From NCBI RefSeq assembly GCF_000226115.1, contig NC_016457.1, positions 8,556,001-8,620,000 on the forward strand: a stretch of DNA of 64,000 bases, read 5' to 3'. The stretch comes from Thermothielavioides terrestris NRRL 8126 (Eukaryota; Ascomycota; Sordariomycetes; Sordariales; Chaetomiaceae). Shown piece by piece: positions 55,746 to 64,000 of this stretch. The stretch's first letter is position 1; each line of letters starts with the position of its first letter. A program made the translations under genes and the position numbers. The notes beneath the pieces were generated by a model. The model was given only the letters and a program-made list of their open reading frames with translations. It was not told the origin of the DNA and did not search any database.

Positions 55746-56264
55746 CCTGGTTTGTTTGTTAGTTTGGTTCTTCGCCCCACTTTTTGACAGGGCCCTGCAG
55801 CCAACCAAAAATCGGCCTTTTTACCCACCTGTTCGGTTCCTGGCTCTGGCACTGCATTCCACCAAACCATCAAGAAAAGCATTACCACCATCAAAACCAT
55901 TAAATCCTTCAAGATCGGCCAGGGCAGCCAAATCAGCGAAATCAGCCAAATCAGCCAGGTGGGCAGTTCAGCTATAAAAAGGCCCCATTCTGTAGGTTCG
56001 AAGCTATTTTCGTAGGCGTGGAATGCAGTGCCCTCTGACTATCTGTTGCGGTTGGTTCATTCCATGCCAACTCGGCTGGCGCAGGTGATTGAGAATCGGG
56101 GGGGGGGGGGGGGGGGGGGTACACGGGGAACTGAGATTGACCTGCTGCGCTTCTGTTTTTCTATGGAAGATTAAGTACTGTACAGTTTTTGTAATCCACT
56201 GTTGATTGGCTTTCATACCCTTGTTGTAACCCACCGTAAGTACCAAACTAACAAACAAACCAGG
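55746..56264. repeat. Nested perfect inverted repeats (foldback structure)
   Basis: A 23-bp sequence (55746-55768, CCTGGTTTGTTTGTTAGTTT and GGT) is perfectly inverted at 56242-56264. Inside it a 15-bp sequence GGCACTGCATTCCAC (55848-55862) is perfectly inverted at 56018-56032. The nested order is that of a foldback arm pair, with the second arm longer by about 130 bp. No target duplication is visible, so a MITE-like origin is unproven. Confidence 0.8.
56098..56119 (+). repeat. Poly(G) run of 22
   Basis: An uninterrupted run of 22 G lies inside the longer arm of the foldback structure. Its exact length is uncertain in any sequencing method. Confidence 0.9.
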
Positions 56265-57143
56265 GGGGCATTGTACACACGAACGGGAACTGCTCGGGGT
56301 ACTGCACCCCCACTCCACCATTCAGCCCCATATCTCGGCACCAATGCATCTTGATGTCATTGGGGGCTAACCCGGAGAATCCCACCTGCCCCCACGAAAT
56401 ATAAGTACGGCTTAGCAAATGCCTAAACCTCATCACATGCTCTCATTGGAAAGTGCTGATCTGTCTGACCAATCACGGATGCATGATAACGTTAAGCTGC
56501 GCAGCGATGCGATGATCCCAGCGCTAATGCAGCTAACAATGCAGCCAATGCAGGCAGGAGCACCCGCCCAGGTTGCTGGCGAGCCTCCATTGCTGCTTGG
56601 CCTCGCGATGTTTCGAGGTTATCCCCGCGAGCTCGAGTTGCGATGAAGCAACATTGAGGTGGGCAAGTGCCATGGGCCCTTGCTTGGGTCCAGTTCCGGC
56701 TTGTGCCGGATTCCGGGGAACAAAGTCATGACTGGGCTCTTCAATTCGTCCCATGTTGGACGAAAGAGCGAAAGAGCGCGGCTCTCACAGCGCTTCATTC
56801 CCCATTGGGGATCGTTCAAGTGCGCCCACCGCGAGAAATTTGCCACTTGACTGCGTCGCAACCAGCTGCAGGCTGCGAAGTAGTGTATTGTGTAGTGTGT
56901 ACCTTATAAATTTCCCCTCCCTCTTCCCCCTCCACCTTCCCTTCCCCTTCGCGTTCCGCTCCATCCAACTCTACCCCTCCTCTCTGACGACCACCACTCA
57001 CGTCGCACTTCGACTGCCCAGCCAGCAGCACGCATCACGGTCGTCAAGCAACATCATCCACCGATCACCAACATCGCTTGCGCGAGCCAAGAAGACAATT
57101 GACAACACCCAATTTACAAACAAATCCACAATCCACATTCACC

Positions 57144-57245
57144 ATGCCTGCCTACCAGCCTCGCTGCTGCAAGTGCGGAAGCATGCTCGTCATCAGCACG
57201 ACGTGCTGCCACTGCCAGCACCTCCAATGCAGCGACTGCATCTGA
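57144..57245 (+). CDS. 33-residue Cys-rich micro-protein, putative zinc-binding
   Basis: An ATG in good context (CACCATGCC), after an A/C-rich leader, opens a 33-codon frame with eight Cys at 8, 9, 11, 21, 22, 24, 29 and 32 (RCCKCGSMLVIS...CCHCQHLQCSDCI). The CxC/CCxC and CxxC spacing resembles half of the small fungal zinc-ribbon proteins with WxCCxCG...CxxCxHxxCxxC. It could bind zinc or copper. One quarter Cys is very unlikely by chance. It may also be a short exon of a larger spliced gene, but no donor site directly precedes the TGA. Confidence 0.55.
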   Translation: MPAYQPRCCKCGSMLVISTTCCHCQHLQCSDCI

Positions 57246-58453
57246 ATTCCGCACAAGAACGGCGGGACGGCGAGACGGCGAGTCGGCTGCTGGCCTATTT
57301 CGCTTTGCTGCCGACGGCCGCTCAAGCCCACAAACTTGTTCCGGCAGCATGTCTATCACTCGACCGGGGCGATGAGTCGCGGGCCGGCCAGTTTTTTTGC
57401 TACTTGAGAAGTCGACAGTCGACCGGGAAGGTCACGCGACTCTCCCGACGGGTGCGGCGCGCAAACTACGAAAACCATGTTGACAACCTTCCCTACCCTT
57501 TTTGGCTTTTGGGAATCTGGCTTTACTTCGGGAATCTGGCTTTACTGGCGAACGATTGGGGGCGAACGGTTCCTTCATCCATTTTCGCTCAGGTCGTACG
57601 GCGTTCGCATTCAAGGGCGCGGCATGGTTAGCTTTGTTTGGTTGATACCCGGAGAGCGGGACGGATCGAGTCATGAAGCTGAGCACTGGGTAGGGCAATG
57701 GGAGTCAATTCGGTCATCATATCGTCTGCGCGGCCTCGTGACGTTTCTGGTATACTACCTCATGGTCTCATCATCCCCTCCTTGACTGGACAACGGGTTG
57801 ATGCTCGTCGTAATATCCTAACCTCAACAACGAAATGTGGAATAAAAGCAGGAAAAAGGGCAATTCCTCCATTACTCGAGCCAAAACCACTCGAAGCACT
57901 TTGCCTCCAGCTTAGGAAGCTGGGCTAGAATCGTACTCCGATGATCTCCTGACAACCAGCGGGTCTCAACCGCCCGGAGAAGTTAACTCGGGGTTATGAC
58001 GACGACGATGCCGAACCACACAAGGTTTGAGCAAAGGAAATTAAGCTGCAGGAACGGACTGAAGACCTGCCACTCCCTCCCCGAGTTTCTGAAGACTGGA
58101 AGGTGCTCTAGCGAACCTACAGCATCCCCGTCTCTGGGTACCGAGACAACTCTGGTTCCCTGGCACAGCTCTTGACGTACCAGCGATGACACAGCGCAAC
58201 CGTGGACCGCCTTGGGGTGCGCGGCTCCCACTCGGACACCAACAATCGCCTCACTGCAGGCTTATTATTTGAAGCCCGGACCTCAACCCGGATCATCCAC
58301 GCACCAAGGTGCTCAGCGTTGAACAATCAGGGCCTTACTCCTCCGACGGTACACCCTTGCATATTTACCTGGTACTATTTACAAGAAAGCACCCCACCGC
58401 CCGAGCAATCCCAACCCCCTTCCCGTAAGAAGCTCATCACCCGCAAGGCCCGT
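57246..58453. other. 3' flank of micro-gene and of thiolase
   Basis: 1.2 kb without a supportable gene. A 17-18-bp direct repeat (GGGAATCTGGCTTTACT) occurs twice in tandem at about 57509-57545. Frames on both strands are short and featureless. Confidence 0.5.
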
Positions 58454-59713
58454 TCATTCCCTGACAAACACCCCGGCCATGCCCATGCCCGTGCCGATGC
58501 ACATGCTGACGACGCCGACCTCGCCACCGGACCTGCGCAGGCCGTGCATGAGCGTGGCGACCATGCGGGCGCCGGTGGCGCCGAGCGGGTGGCCGAGGGC
58601 GATGGCGCCGCCGTCCGGGTTGACGGCGCCGTCGCGCCAGGCGGCCTCGAGCCCGAGCGCGCGCACGCAGTGGATCGCCTGGCTGGCGAACGCCTCGTTG
58701 ATCTCCCAGCGGTGCACGTCGCGGGGCTCTAGCCCGACCTGCGCGAGCAGCTTGGGGATCGCCAGCGCCGGGCCGATGCCCATCTCGTCGGGCGCGCAGC
58801 CGGCCACGGTCGCGGCGACGAAGCGGCCCAGGATGTGGTCGGCCAGGCCGAGCCGCGTGGCGGTGCTGCGGCGCATCAGCAGCGTCGCGGCCGCGCCGTC
58901 GCTGACCTGGCTCGAGTTGCCGGCCGTGCTGGCGCCGTCGGGCGTGAAGGCGGGCTTGAGCTTGGCGAGCGACTCGGCCGAGGCGCCGGGGCGGATGCCG
59001 TCGTCCTGCGTGACGGTGACGGTGCGCGGCTCGCCGACCGCGTTGCCCGCCTTGTCGACCTCCTGGAAGCGCGTCGTGACGGGGACGATCTCGGCGTCGA
59101 AGGCGCCCGAGTCGCGCGCGCGCGCCGCCCGCAGGTGCGACTCGACGGCGAAGGCGTCCTGGTCCGCGCGGCTGACGCCATACCGGCGCGCCACGTTCTC
59201 GCTGGTCAGGCCCATGGGCATGATGCAGTCGCGCGCGTCCTTGACGGGGGACTCGCGCAGGGCGGGCCAGAGGTCGACGGGGATCGCCTTGGAGCCGTAG
59301 TTGCGCGTCATGCTCTCCATGCCGGCGCCGATGCCGACGTCGATCATCTCGGTGCGGATCTGGGCGGCGACCAGGGCGATGCTCTGCAGCGACGACGCGC
59401 ACGCGCGGTTGGCCGTGTAGAGCGACGTGGTCGACGGGAAGCCGACGTGGTTCATGGCCATGCGGGCGGCCTTGGACCCGCCCAGCTCGCTGAGCACGAC
59501 GCCGACGGCGACATCATCGACGGCGGCCGGGTCGAGCTGCGGAACCTTGTCGAGCGTCGCGCGGAGCACGACCGACAGGAGCTCCTCCGGGAAAGCATCC
59601 TTGAGCTGGCCGCGGTACGAGCGGCAGATGGGCGTGCGGAGGGACGAGAGGATGACCACGTCGGTCGGGGCCTTGGCCAGCACGGCCTTGATGCCTTTCG
59701 GGATGGCCGTCAT
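58454..59713 (-). CDS. 3-ketoacyl-CoA thiolase (acetyl-CoA C-acyltransferase)
   Basis: This enzyme cleaves 3-ketoacyl-CoA to acetyl-CoA and a shortened acyl-CoA in beta-oxidation. A single exon gives 419 residues from MTAIPKGIKAVLAK. The frame is open further upstream, but those codons do not look thiolase-like. Active-site Cys is in NRACASS (about 103), GMESMTRNYGS follows, and GNSSQVSDGAA, EINEAFASQA, the catalytic His in NPDGGAIALGHPLGATGAR (about 380) and the second Cys in SMCIGTGMGMAG (about 407) are intact. It resembles fungal POT1-type thiolases. No PTS2 is visible in the first 20 residues and the C-terminus VRE is not PTS1, so peroxisomal or mitochondrial location is undecided. GC content is very high. 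Confidence 0.92.
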   Translation of the reverse strand: MTAIPKGIKAVLAKAPTDVVILSSLRTPICRSYRGQLKDAFPEELLSVVLRATLDKVPQLDPAAVDDVAVGVVLSELGGSKAARMAMNHVGFPSTTSLYTANRACASSLQSIALVAAQIRTEMIDVGIGAGMESMTRNYGSKAIPVDLWPALRESPVKDARDCIMPMGLTSENVARRYGVSRADQDAFAVESHLRAARARDSGAFDAEIVPVTTRFQEVDKAGNAVGEPRTVTVTQDDGIRPGASAESLAKLKPAFTPDGASTAGNSSQVSDGAAATLLMRRSTATRLGLADHILGRFVAATVAGCAPDEMGIGPALAIPKLLAQVGLEPRDVHRWEINEAFASQAIHCVRALGLEAAWRDGAVNPDGGAIALGHPLGATGARMVATLMHGLRRSGGEVGVVSMCIGTGMGMAGVFVRE

Positions 59714-60694
59714 GGCTTGGCGCTGCTGGGAGGCGGAGAGTTGAGTTTCTGGCGGGCAGGGCTCGATAGAGTGTAGTGTAGGAGAAGGGGTAGGAAAGGC
59801 GCCTCCGTTGCTGGCGCCCTTGCCGGTTCCAGACAAGCAGCTTCGGCAGTTGTGTTGGCGTCCGAAGAAAGAGCAAGACACGAGCGAGCAGGCCAATTCA
59901 CTTGATTGAAACACAGAACCAACAACCCGGGGTATCGCGACTTGCAAAATGAAACAGGGAAGGAAAGAAAAAAAGGAAAGAATCCTAGGAACCGAAACAA
60001 AGCTGAGAAGCCTCCTCGGCGGCGGTCCTGTTCGGGATAACTCGCGGCCGGGGGATGCCCGTGGCGACGGGTCTCTCCCGGGTTTGGAGAGGGGGAAAAC
60101 ACAGTTCCGGGAAGCGACTGGCGGCAATACATTTCGGCAGCGCGGGGGCCCCACCTTGGGGTACCGACCCCGGAAGCTGCCCGCGGAGCTTCTTAGCAGC
60201 TTCGGCTTGATGTCCTCGCAGAGTCGCATCGCAATGAAACCCGTCCAGTACTTCGCCTGAGCCCAAGTACGGAAGACACAGCACTTGGCATCATCAAATC
60301 CGCACACGACAACTTCCATCCTTCGTAATGTGATAATCTAATTCACAAGCCAGCAGTAGCTTGGCGGTCAATCTGGAGCCCAAGAACCCGGTCCCCCTAC
60401 TCTCCCGGACTGGAACGCCGTGCCAAATCGCCGTTACCCCTGTTTCATAGATCCGTGACCGATGTTGCCATCAAGCTTTCAAGACGCCTTTTAAGACCCC
60501 AGCTGCGAAGACCAAGAGTTGAGCAAAGCAGCGTGGTCGGTATCGTCGCCGAAAAGTCCTGGGACCTGCAAGCCCGCTGCAGAAAGTTAACTATTTTTTT
60601 GAAGCCCCATTCCCCTTCCCTCCCTCCCGCCGAAAACATAAAAGAAAAAGCCTTGCTCATGCCACTCTTCGCGTTCAGCAATCCTTGGCCTAGT
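59714..60694. other. Spacer upstream of thiolase
   Basis: 980 bp holding the thiolase promoter. The thiolase frame remains open up to 60319 but gives no targeting signal I recognise. No other gene is seen. Confidence 0.5.
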
Positions 60695-62434
60695 CTATCC
60701 CTCCCTTCGGTACTGTATCCCCAGTCCGACACGGGCGGGCTCGCGCAGCCCGCCAACCTCGCGCAGCTTCTTAGTCGGGCTCGTGATGCGGTCGTGCATC
60801 GAGTAGCCATCGCCGCCGTCGCCGTGTTGCCCACTGAACTTGCGCTTTCCCGTATGCGACGACAGCCCGCTCTTATTGACTCCGCCAAAGAGCGTCGCCT
60901 GCAGCTTCGCACTCCTGTCCGCGGCCGCCGGCGTGCCGTCCCGAGAGTTCCCGACCGAGGCGGCCACCTCAAAGCTCTCGCGGGGATCGCGCCGGAGCAT
61001 TTCGGAGGCTGCTTGGCTGGCTTGGCTCTCGTACACTTCCTCTTCTGCTTCACCAGGCAGCGGCCGGCGCGAGCTGCGCGACTGTTGGGAGCCGCGGGAG
61101 ACGAAGGATTGCAGCGCCTGGCGAGCTAATTCCTGGTTATCCTCTGCGGAAATAGTGCTTTCCCTACTCCTCCGGCGCTCTCGGGCGCGCGGGGTCGTCG
61201 GCGTCTCTGGGATAAACCGCGTATGCCGTTGTGGCGGCTCGGTTTGCGGGACGAGGTCGATGGAAGGGAGGAGTCCCTTATTATCTCCCTTGTTGCGGGA
61301 CAGGGGGGTTGACGGCAATGATGACATGGACTGAACGTTGCGGGTGTGTTTGGAAGCCACCCGGCTAGCCGGATGCTGGCTGGTCATGGGCGTCGACGGA
61401 GCGCTGTTGTTGTCCTGACTGAGCGCTTGGAGGAGGACGGCGACGCCCTCCCCGTAGTGGTTCCGTGGGGTCTCCTTATGCGTGTCCTTATGCGCCGATC
61501 TGGGGGTCTGTCGCGGTGTCGCTCGGTGCTGCAAAGGGCTTGTAGCTTGGGCCTTAGGTGACACGGCCCCATGGAACATACCTCCCGGACTGCACAGGAT
61601 GTGGAAGTGCTCCCGGTTCTCCCGAATGCGTGTCAGAAGCATCTCCCGCTCGTCCGTAAGACTGGCAATTTCGTCCTCCTTCTGCTGGATGACTTTCCTG
61701 GCCGCCTTGACCTTCTTGTGCAGCGCATCGTTCTCCTCGAGCGCGCGTTCGTGCATGGCCTTCAGTTGCAGGTACTTGGCCTGTGTCGACTCGGCGGCAG
61801 CGTAAATATCGCGGCGCGCTTGTCGTGCGCACTCGGCTTGTTGCAGGACTTGTACCTCCTTCTTGGTCATCTCGTGTTCGACCTCGGCCCGCTTCGTGTC
61901 CTCTTCGGCCCGGATGCTGAGCATGTTGAACTGCAGTTTGTGATGTGCGGCTTCCATCTTGAGTCTCGCTTGCTCGGCCACGCACGCCTGAAGCATGCTG
62001 CGGAGTTCCTCGACGGAGGCGTCGGCAATCTGGGACGGAGTCGGGGTAGCGAGCTCAGACGCTACGCTCTCTCGCTTGACTCCGTTAATGCCAGTCGCAG
62101 GCGGCGAGAAGATGCCCGGGCGTTGCGAGCCAAGGTAGCCAATGGAATTGGCAGCATTTGTTCCAGCTGGATTGGGAACCTGCGAGGACGGAGGCGGGGT
62201 GAGGGATGACGGGACGACGGACGCAGCCGCCCGGTCTTCGTTGACCTCGGTCTTGAACGACGACGAAGGCTCGATCGGCGAATTTGGGGCCTCTGTTGGA
62301 GGAATGCTGTGCTGCGATGAAGCAACAATCGAGTCATCGTCTGGCGGCGTGGTGGGTTCGTCGATGAGCTGCGCTTGTCCGACGTCGGGGACGCTGTCGC
62401 CCACCTGCGTGGCAGGCTCCGAGTCCGAGGACAT
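60695..62434 (-). CDS. Coiled-coil, Ser/Pro-rich protein, possibly nuclear
   Basis: A single exon encodes 579 residues from MSSDSEPATQ. An upstream Met at 62599 adds a sequence that looks like 5' UTR. Residues 1-140 are acidic and disordered. A long coiled coil lies at about 145-275 (EELRSMLQACVAEQARLKME through QKEDEIASLTDEREMLLTRI). The C-terminal half is Arg/Ser/Thr/Pro-rich with many SP/TP sites, RARERRRSRESTISAED, LPSTPLSRNKG and TGKRKFSGQHGDGGDGYSMHD. The design suggests a phosphorylated structural or chromatin/spindle protein. I cannot name a family. Confidence 0.72.
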   Translation of the reverse strand: MSSDSEPATQVGDSVPDVGQAQLIDEPTTPPDDDSIVASSQHSIPPTEAPNSPIEPSSSFKTEVNEDRAAASVVPSSLTPPPSSQVPNPAGTNAANSIGYLGSQRPGIFSPPATGINGVKRESVASELATPTPSQIADASVEELRSMLQACVAEQARLKMEAAHHKLQFNMLSIRAEEDTKRAEVEHEMTKKEVQVLQQAECARQARRDIYAAAESTQAKYLQLKAMHERALEENDALHKKVKAARKVIQQKEDEIASLTDEREMLLTRIRENREHFHILCSPGGMFHGAVSPKAQATSPLQHRATPRQTPRSAHKDTHKETPRNHYGEGVAVLLQALSQDNNSAPSTPMTSQHPASRVASKHTRNVQSMSSLPSTPLSRNKGDNKGLLPSIDLVPQTEPPQRHTRFIPETPTTPRARERRRSRESTISAEDNQELARQALQSFVSRGSQQSRSSRRPLPGEAEEEVYESQASQAASEMLRRDPRESFEVAASVGNSRDGTPAAADRSAKLQATLFGGVNKSGLSSHTGKRKFSGQHGDGGDGYSMHDRITSPTKKLREVGGLREPARVGLGIQYRREG

Positions 62435-62993
62435 GTTGGATCTGTTTGAGCGCCGCACTCCTGAGTTGCTGTGGGCGGGTACTTTCAGAAGGGAGTAAGA
62501 CCGCCAGAAAATATGTCTCGAGCGGATGTTTCGAAATGTCGGTCCGTCGGCTGGTGTTGATAGCGGCGACCCACGCCGATTGCAGCAGTCAAGTCCCACT
62601 GGAACACGTCACTCCGACTATATCTGGCGGCTTGGGGTCGGTGACAGGGAACGTGTCCTTGGGCGCGCGAGATGGGGAAGGGTAGAGGAAGCGGGAAAAG
62701 GACGCAGGCACATGGAGCTCTACGGAATAAGATGAGAGCCCTCAACAGCGAACGGGGTTGTTGATGGATGCGAGGTGGGATGTCAACGGAATTGGCAATG
62801 CTCTGGGTGGAGAACGGCCCAGCGTTGCGTTGAATGTGCCTGGCCGTTGCCCCGTGCGATCAAAGCGGATGGGCAAAATTGGAAGGGGTTGGCCTGCCTC
62901 CGCGAAGCCAAATACTGCCGGCCGCCACCGCTTTGCAGCCTGCAGCTGGTGGGCCCGTGCTTGTGTCCTTCGCACTTCCGAACGGATTCGGCA
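62435..62993. other. Spacer upstream of the coiled-coil gene
   Basis: 560 bp, presumably the promoter of the minus-strand gene. No other feature is seen. Confidence 0.5.
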
Positions 62994-63182
62994 ATGTCTG
63001 ACCTCCACTCGCGGTGCTGTCAACTTTGCCTCCGAGGATCGTCCAACCATCGCATCGACCAGGCGCTGGCCAGCGCAAAGGCGGAAGGGGAGGTGGGGCC
63101 GGCGAGGACGGGAAGCGGTGGTCACGGCACGATTTGCGGAGACTGCTTTGGCGGTTGCTGCTCTTGTGGTTGCGGTGATTAA
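62994..63182 (+). CDS. Possible 62-residue Cys-rich protein
   Basis: An ATG-led frame (GCAATGTCT) encodes 62 residues beginning MSDLHSRCCQLCL and ending CGDCFGGCCSCGCGD. It has nine Cys, six of them in the last 15 residues, as in metallothionein-like or zinc-binding tails. The frame is also open further upstream and the plus strand is open in other frames, so chance cannot be excluded. It is divergent to the coiled-coil gene. Confidence 0.3.
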   Translation: MSDLHSRCCQLCLRGSSNHRIDQALASAKAEGEVGPARTGSGGHGTICGDCFGGCCSCGCGD

Positions 63183-63606
63183 CTACCTGCAGGTCGGAGT
63201 ATCATTATCTGTGCTGTGGTGAGCTCTGAGCTGGTCAAGAGGCGTTTGGTTGTGAGCTGCCGTGTAGCGTAGTCGGTTTGTCCGAACGAGTGGCTGTCGT
63301 GTAGTGTAATTGGGCGTTGTGGCTGGACCGATATGTCGAGAAGAGAGAGGCAGCAGGGTGGGTAGAAAGAGAGCCATCTCAAGACAGCGCTCCCAGAGGT
63401 CAATGCCCGAGGCTGCTGGCCACGGCAACAAAGGTGGACGGCCTCAAACCGCCACAAGCACACATCTTGAAAATGCCGCTGTATTGGTAGGTATCTACCA
63501 CATACTACCTAGTGAAAATACGAGTGAAGAAAACGAAAAGCAGCCTTCAAACAACAAACCGCTGGGGGCTCCAACCTCGTCTCGCGCAGTACACCGGCAG
63601 GGAGCA
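63183..63606. other. 3' flank of multicopper oxidase
   Basis: About 420 bp without a recognised feature. Confidence 0.5.
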
Positions 63607-64000
63607 TTACGGCTGACCCTGAGCACCGCCAGTCCAATTACACTGGTAGGTGTCATTGAAGTAGTGGTAAACGGAGGGCGCATTCTGGCCGTTGCCGTAT
63701 ACGCTACCGCCGTAAGTCAAGTACGCCTCGCTCAACGGCAAGGGTATTTGGATGATCTGGTCTGCGTTGCCAACGACGAAATTGGCTTGCATGCCTGCGG
63801 GAGCCGGAGCCTGTCAGTAAACAAAACAGAATCACCCATGGTGAGCTCGACATGGCTCCGCCATCGACACTCACCCATGATCATGTGCGCCAGGATGTGG
63901 CAATGCACCATCCACACGCCGGGATGCGTCATGCGCATGCGCCAGGCCCTCCACCCGGCCGGCTCGCCCGGCGCCACCTGGCCCTGGTACCGGAACAGCA
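63607..64000 (-). CDS. Multicopper oxidase (ascorbate-oxidase/conidial-pigment type), 3' end only
   Basis: Two exon pieces are in the window (64000-63875, continuing beyond the edge, and 63794-63607), joined by an 80-bp intron with a GTGAGT donor. The spliced peptide reads QVAPGEPAGWRAW, then the type-1/type-3 copper block HPGVWMVHCHILAHMIMG with Cys, three His and the axial Met, then MQANFVVGNADQIIQIPLP and a C-terminus with YHYFNDTYQCNW. This tail differs from classical laccases and fits the ascorbate-oxidase-like or pigment MCO group. The N-terminal two thirds are outside the window. A second MCO gene is about 50 kb from the laccase. Confidence 0.88.

Larger units (their letters stand above)
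55390..57143. other. Gene-poor region with foldback repeat and micro-gene promoter
   Basis: Apart from the inverted repeats and G run listed separately, a tandem AAATCAGCC repeat occurs near 55930-55960 and a TATAAAAAGG box at 55972-55981. The last 150 bp have the A/C-rich composition (CACCCAATTTACAAACAAATCC) typical of a fungal 5' leader just before the small gene at 57144. Confidence 0.5.

Noticed and set aside
58835..59776. 313-codon plus-strand frame
   Set aside because: Shadow of the GC-rich thiolase exon.

Overview
The window looks like nuclear DNA of a filamentous ascomycete, probably a Sordariomycete. The reasons are: about 40 short introns (43-303 bp, mostly 55-90) with CTAAC/CTGAC-type branch sites; a Zn2Cys6 regulator, an ascomycete-type laccase and other fungal families; GC-rich coding DNA; and a Copia element eroded by CpA-to-TpA changes, the signature of repeat-induced point mutation (RIP). 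The taxonomic guess is inference. The protein products and splice sites are read from the sequence. Every spliced model below adds up to a multiple of three.

Layout. 1-7152 is a dead Ty1/Copia retrotransposon (gag, protease, integrase, RT, RNase H in order), with an LTR, a putative half-tRNA primer site and a second partial LTR. 7153-8460 is a two-family GC-rich minisatellite. 9.6-15.3 kb carries a fructosamine-kinase-like gene, a (GAA)n tract, and a secreted protein divergent from a complete laccase. 15.3-19.1 kb is gene-poor and holds a broken UPF1-like helicase. 19.1-31 kb is housekeeping: HPT1-type phosphoribosyltransferase, an oxidoreductase-like-domain protein, a CENP-O/Mcm21-like kinetochore protein, DPM3 and an LRRC40-like protein. 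31.7-37.6 kb has a single-pass membrane protein, a Zn2Cys6 factor and a 5'-truncated MFS transporter. 38 kb has the U6 snRNA gene. 38.5-41.1 kb has a Cys-rich membrane protein and DAHP synthase. About 3 kb of apparently gene-free DNA follows. 44-53.7 kb holds a conserved nuclear-type protein, a Cox14-like assembly factor divergent from mitoribosomal mL50, a SmgGDS-like armadillo protein and ribosomal protein L13. 54.5-64 kb has an orphan coiled-coil gene, a foldback sequence, a 33-residue Cys-rich protein, a beta-ketothiolase, a coiled-coil protein and the 3' end of a second multicopper oxidase.

Themes. Most genes are unlinked housekeeping functions. Two local units may matter. The first is the divergent Cox14-like/mL50 pair, both mitochondrial, sharing 433 bp. 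The second is the Zn2Cys6 regulator facing a truncated efflux pump, which looks like the remnant of a transporter-regulator pair. I see no CRISPR, no complete secondary-metabolite cluster and no convincing new defence-type system. The most unusual items are the LTR/primer-site/LTR structure, the micro Cys-rich gene at 57.1 kb, the displaced reading frames in the Cox14-like tail, and recurrent GTTCGT donor splice sites.
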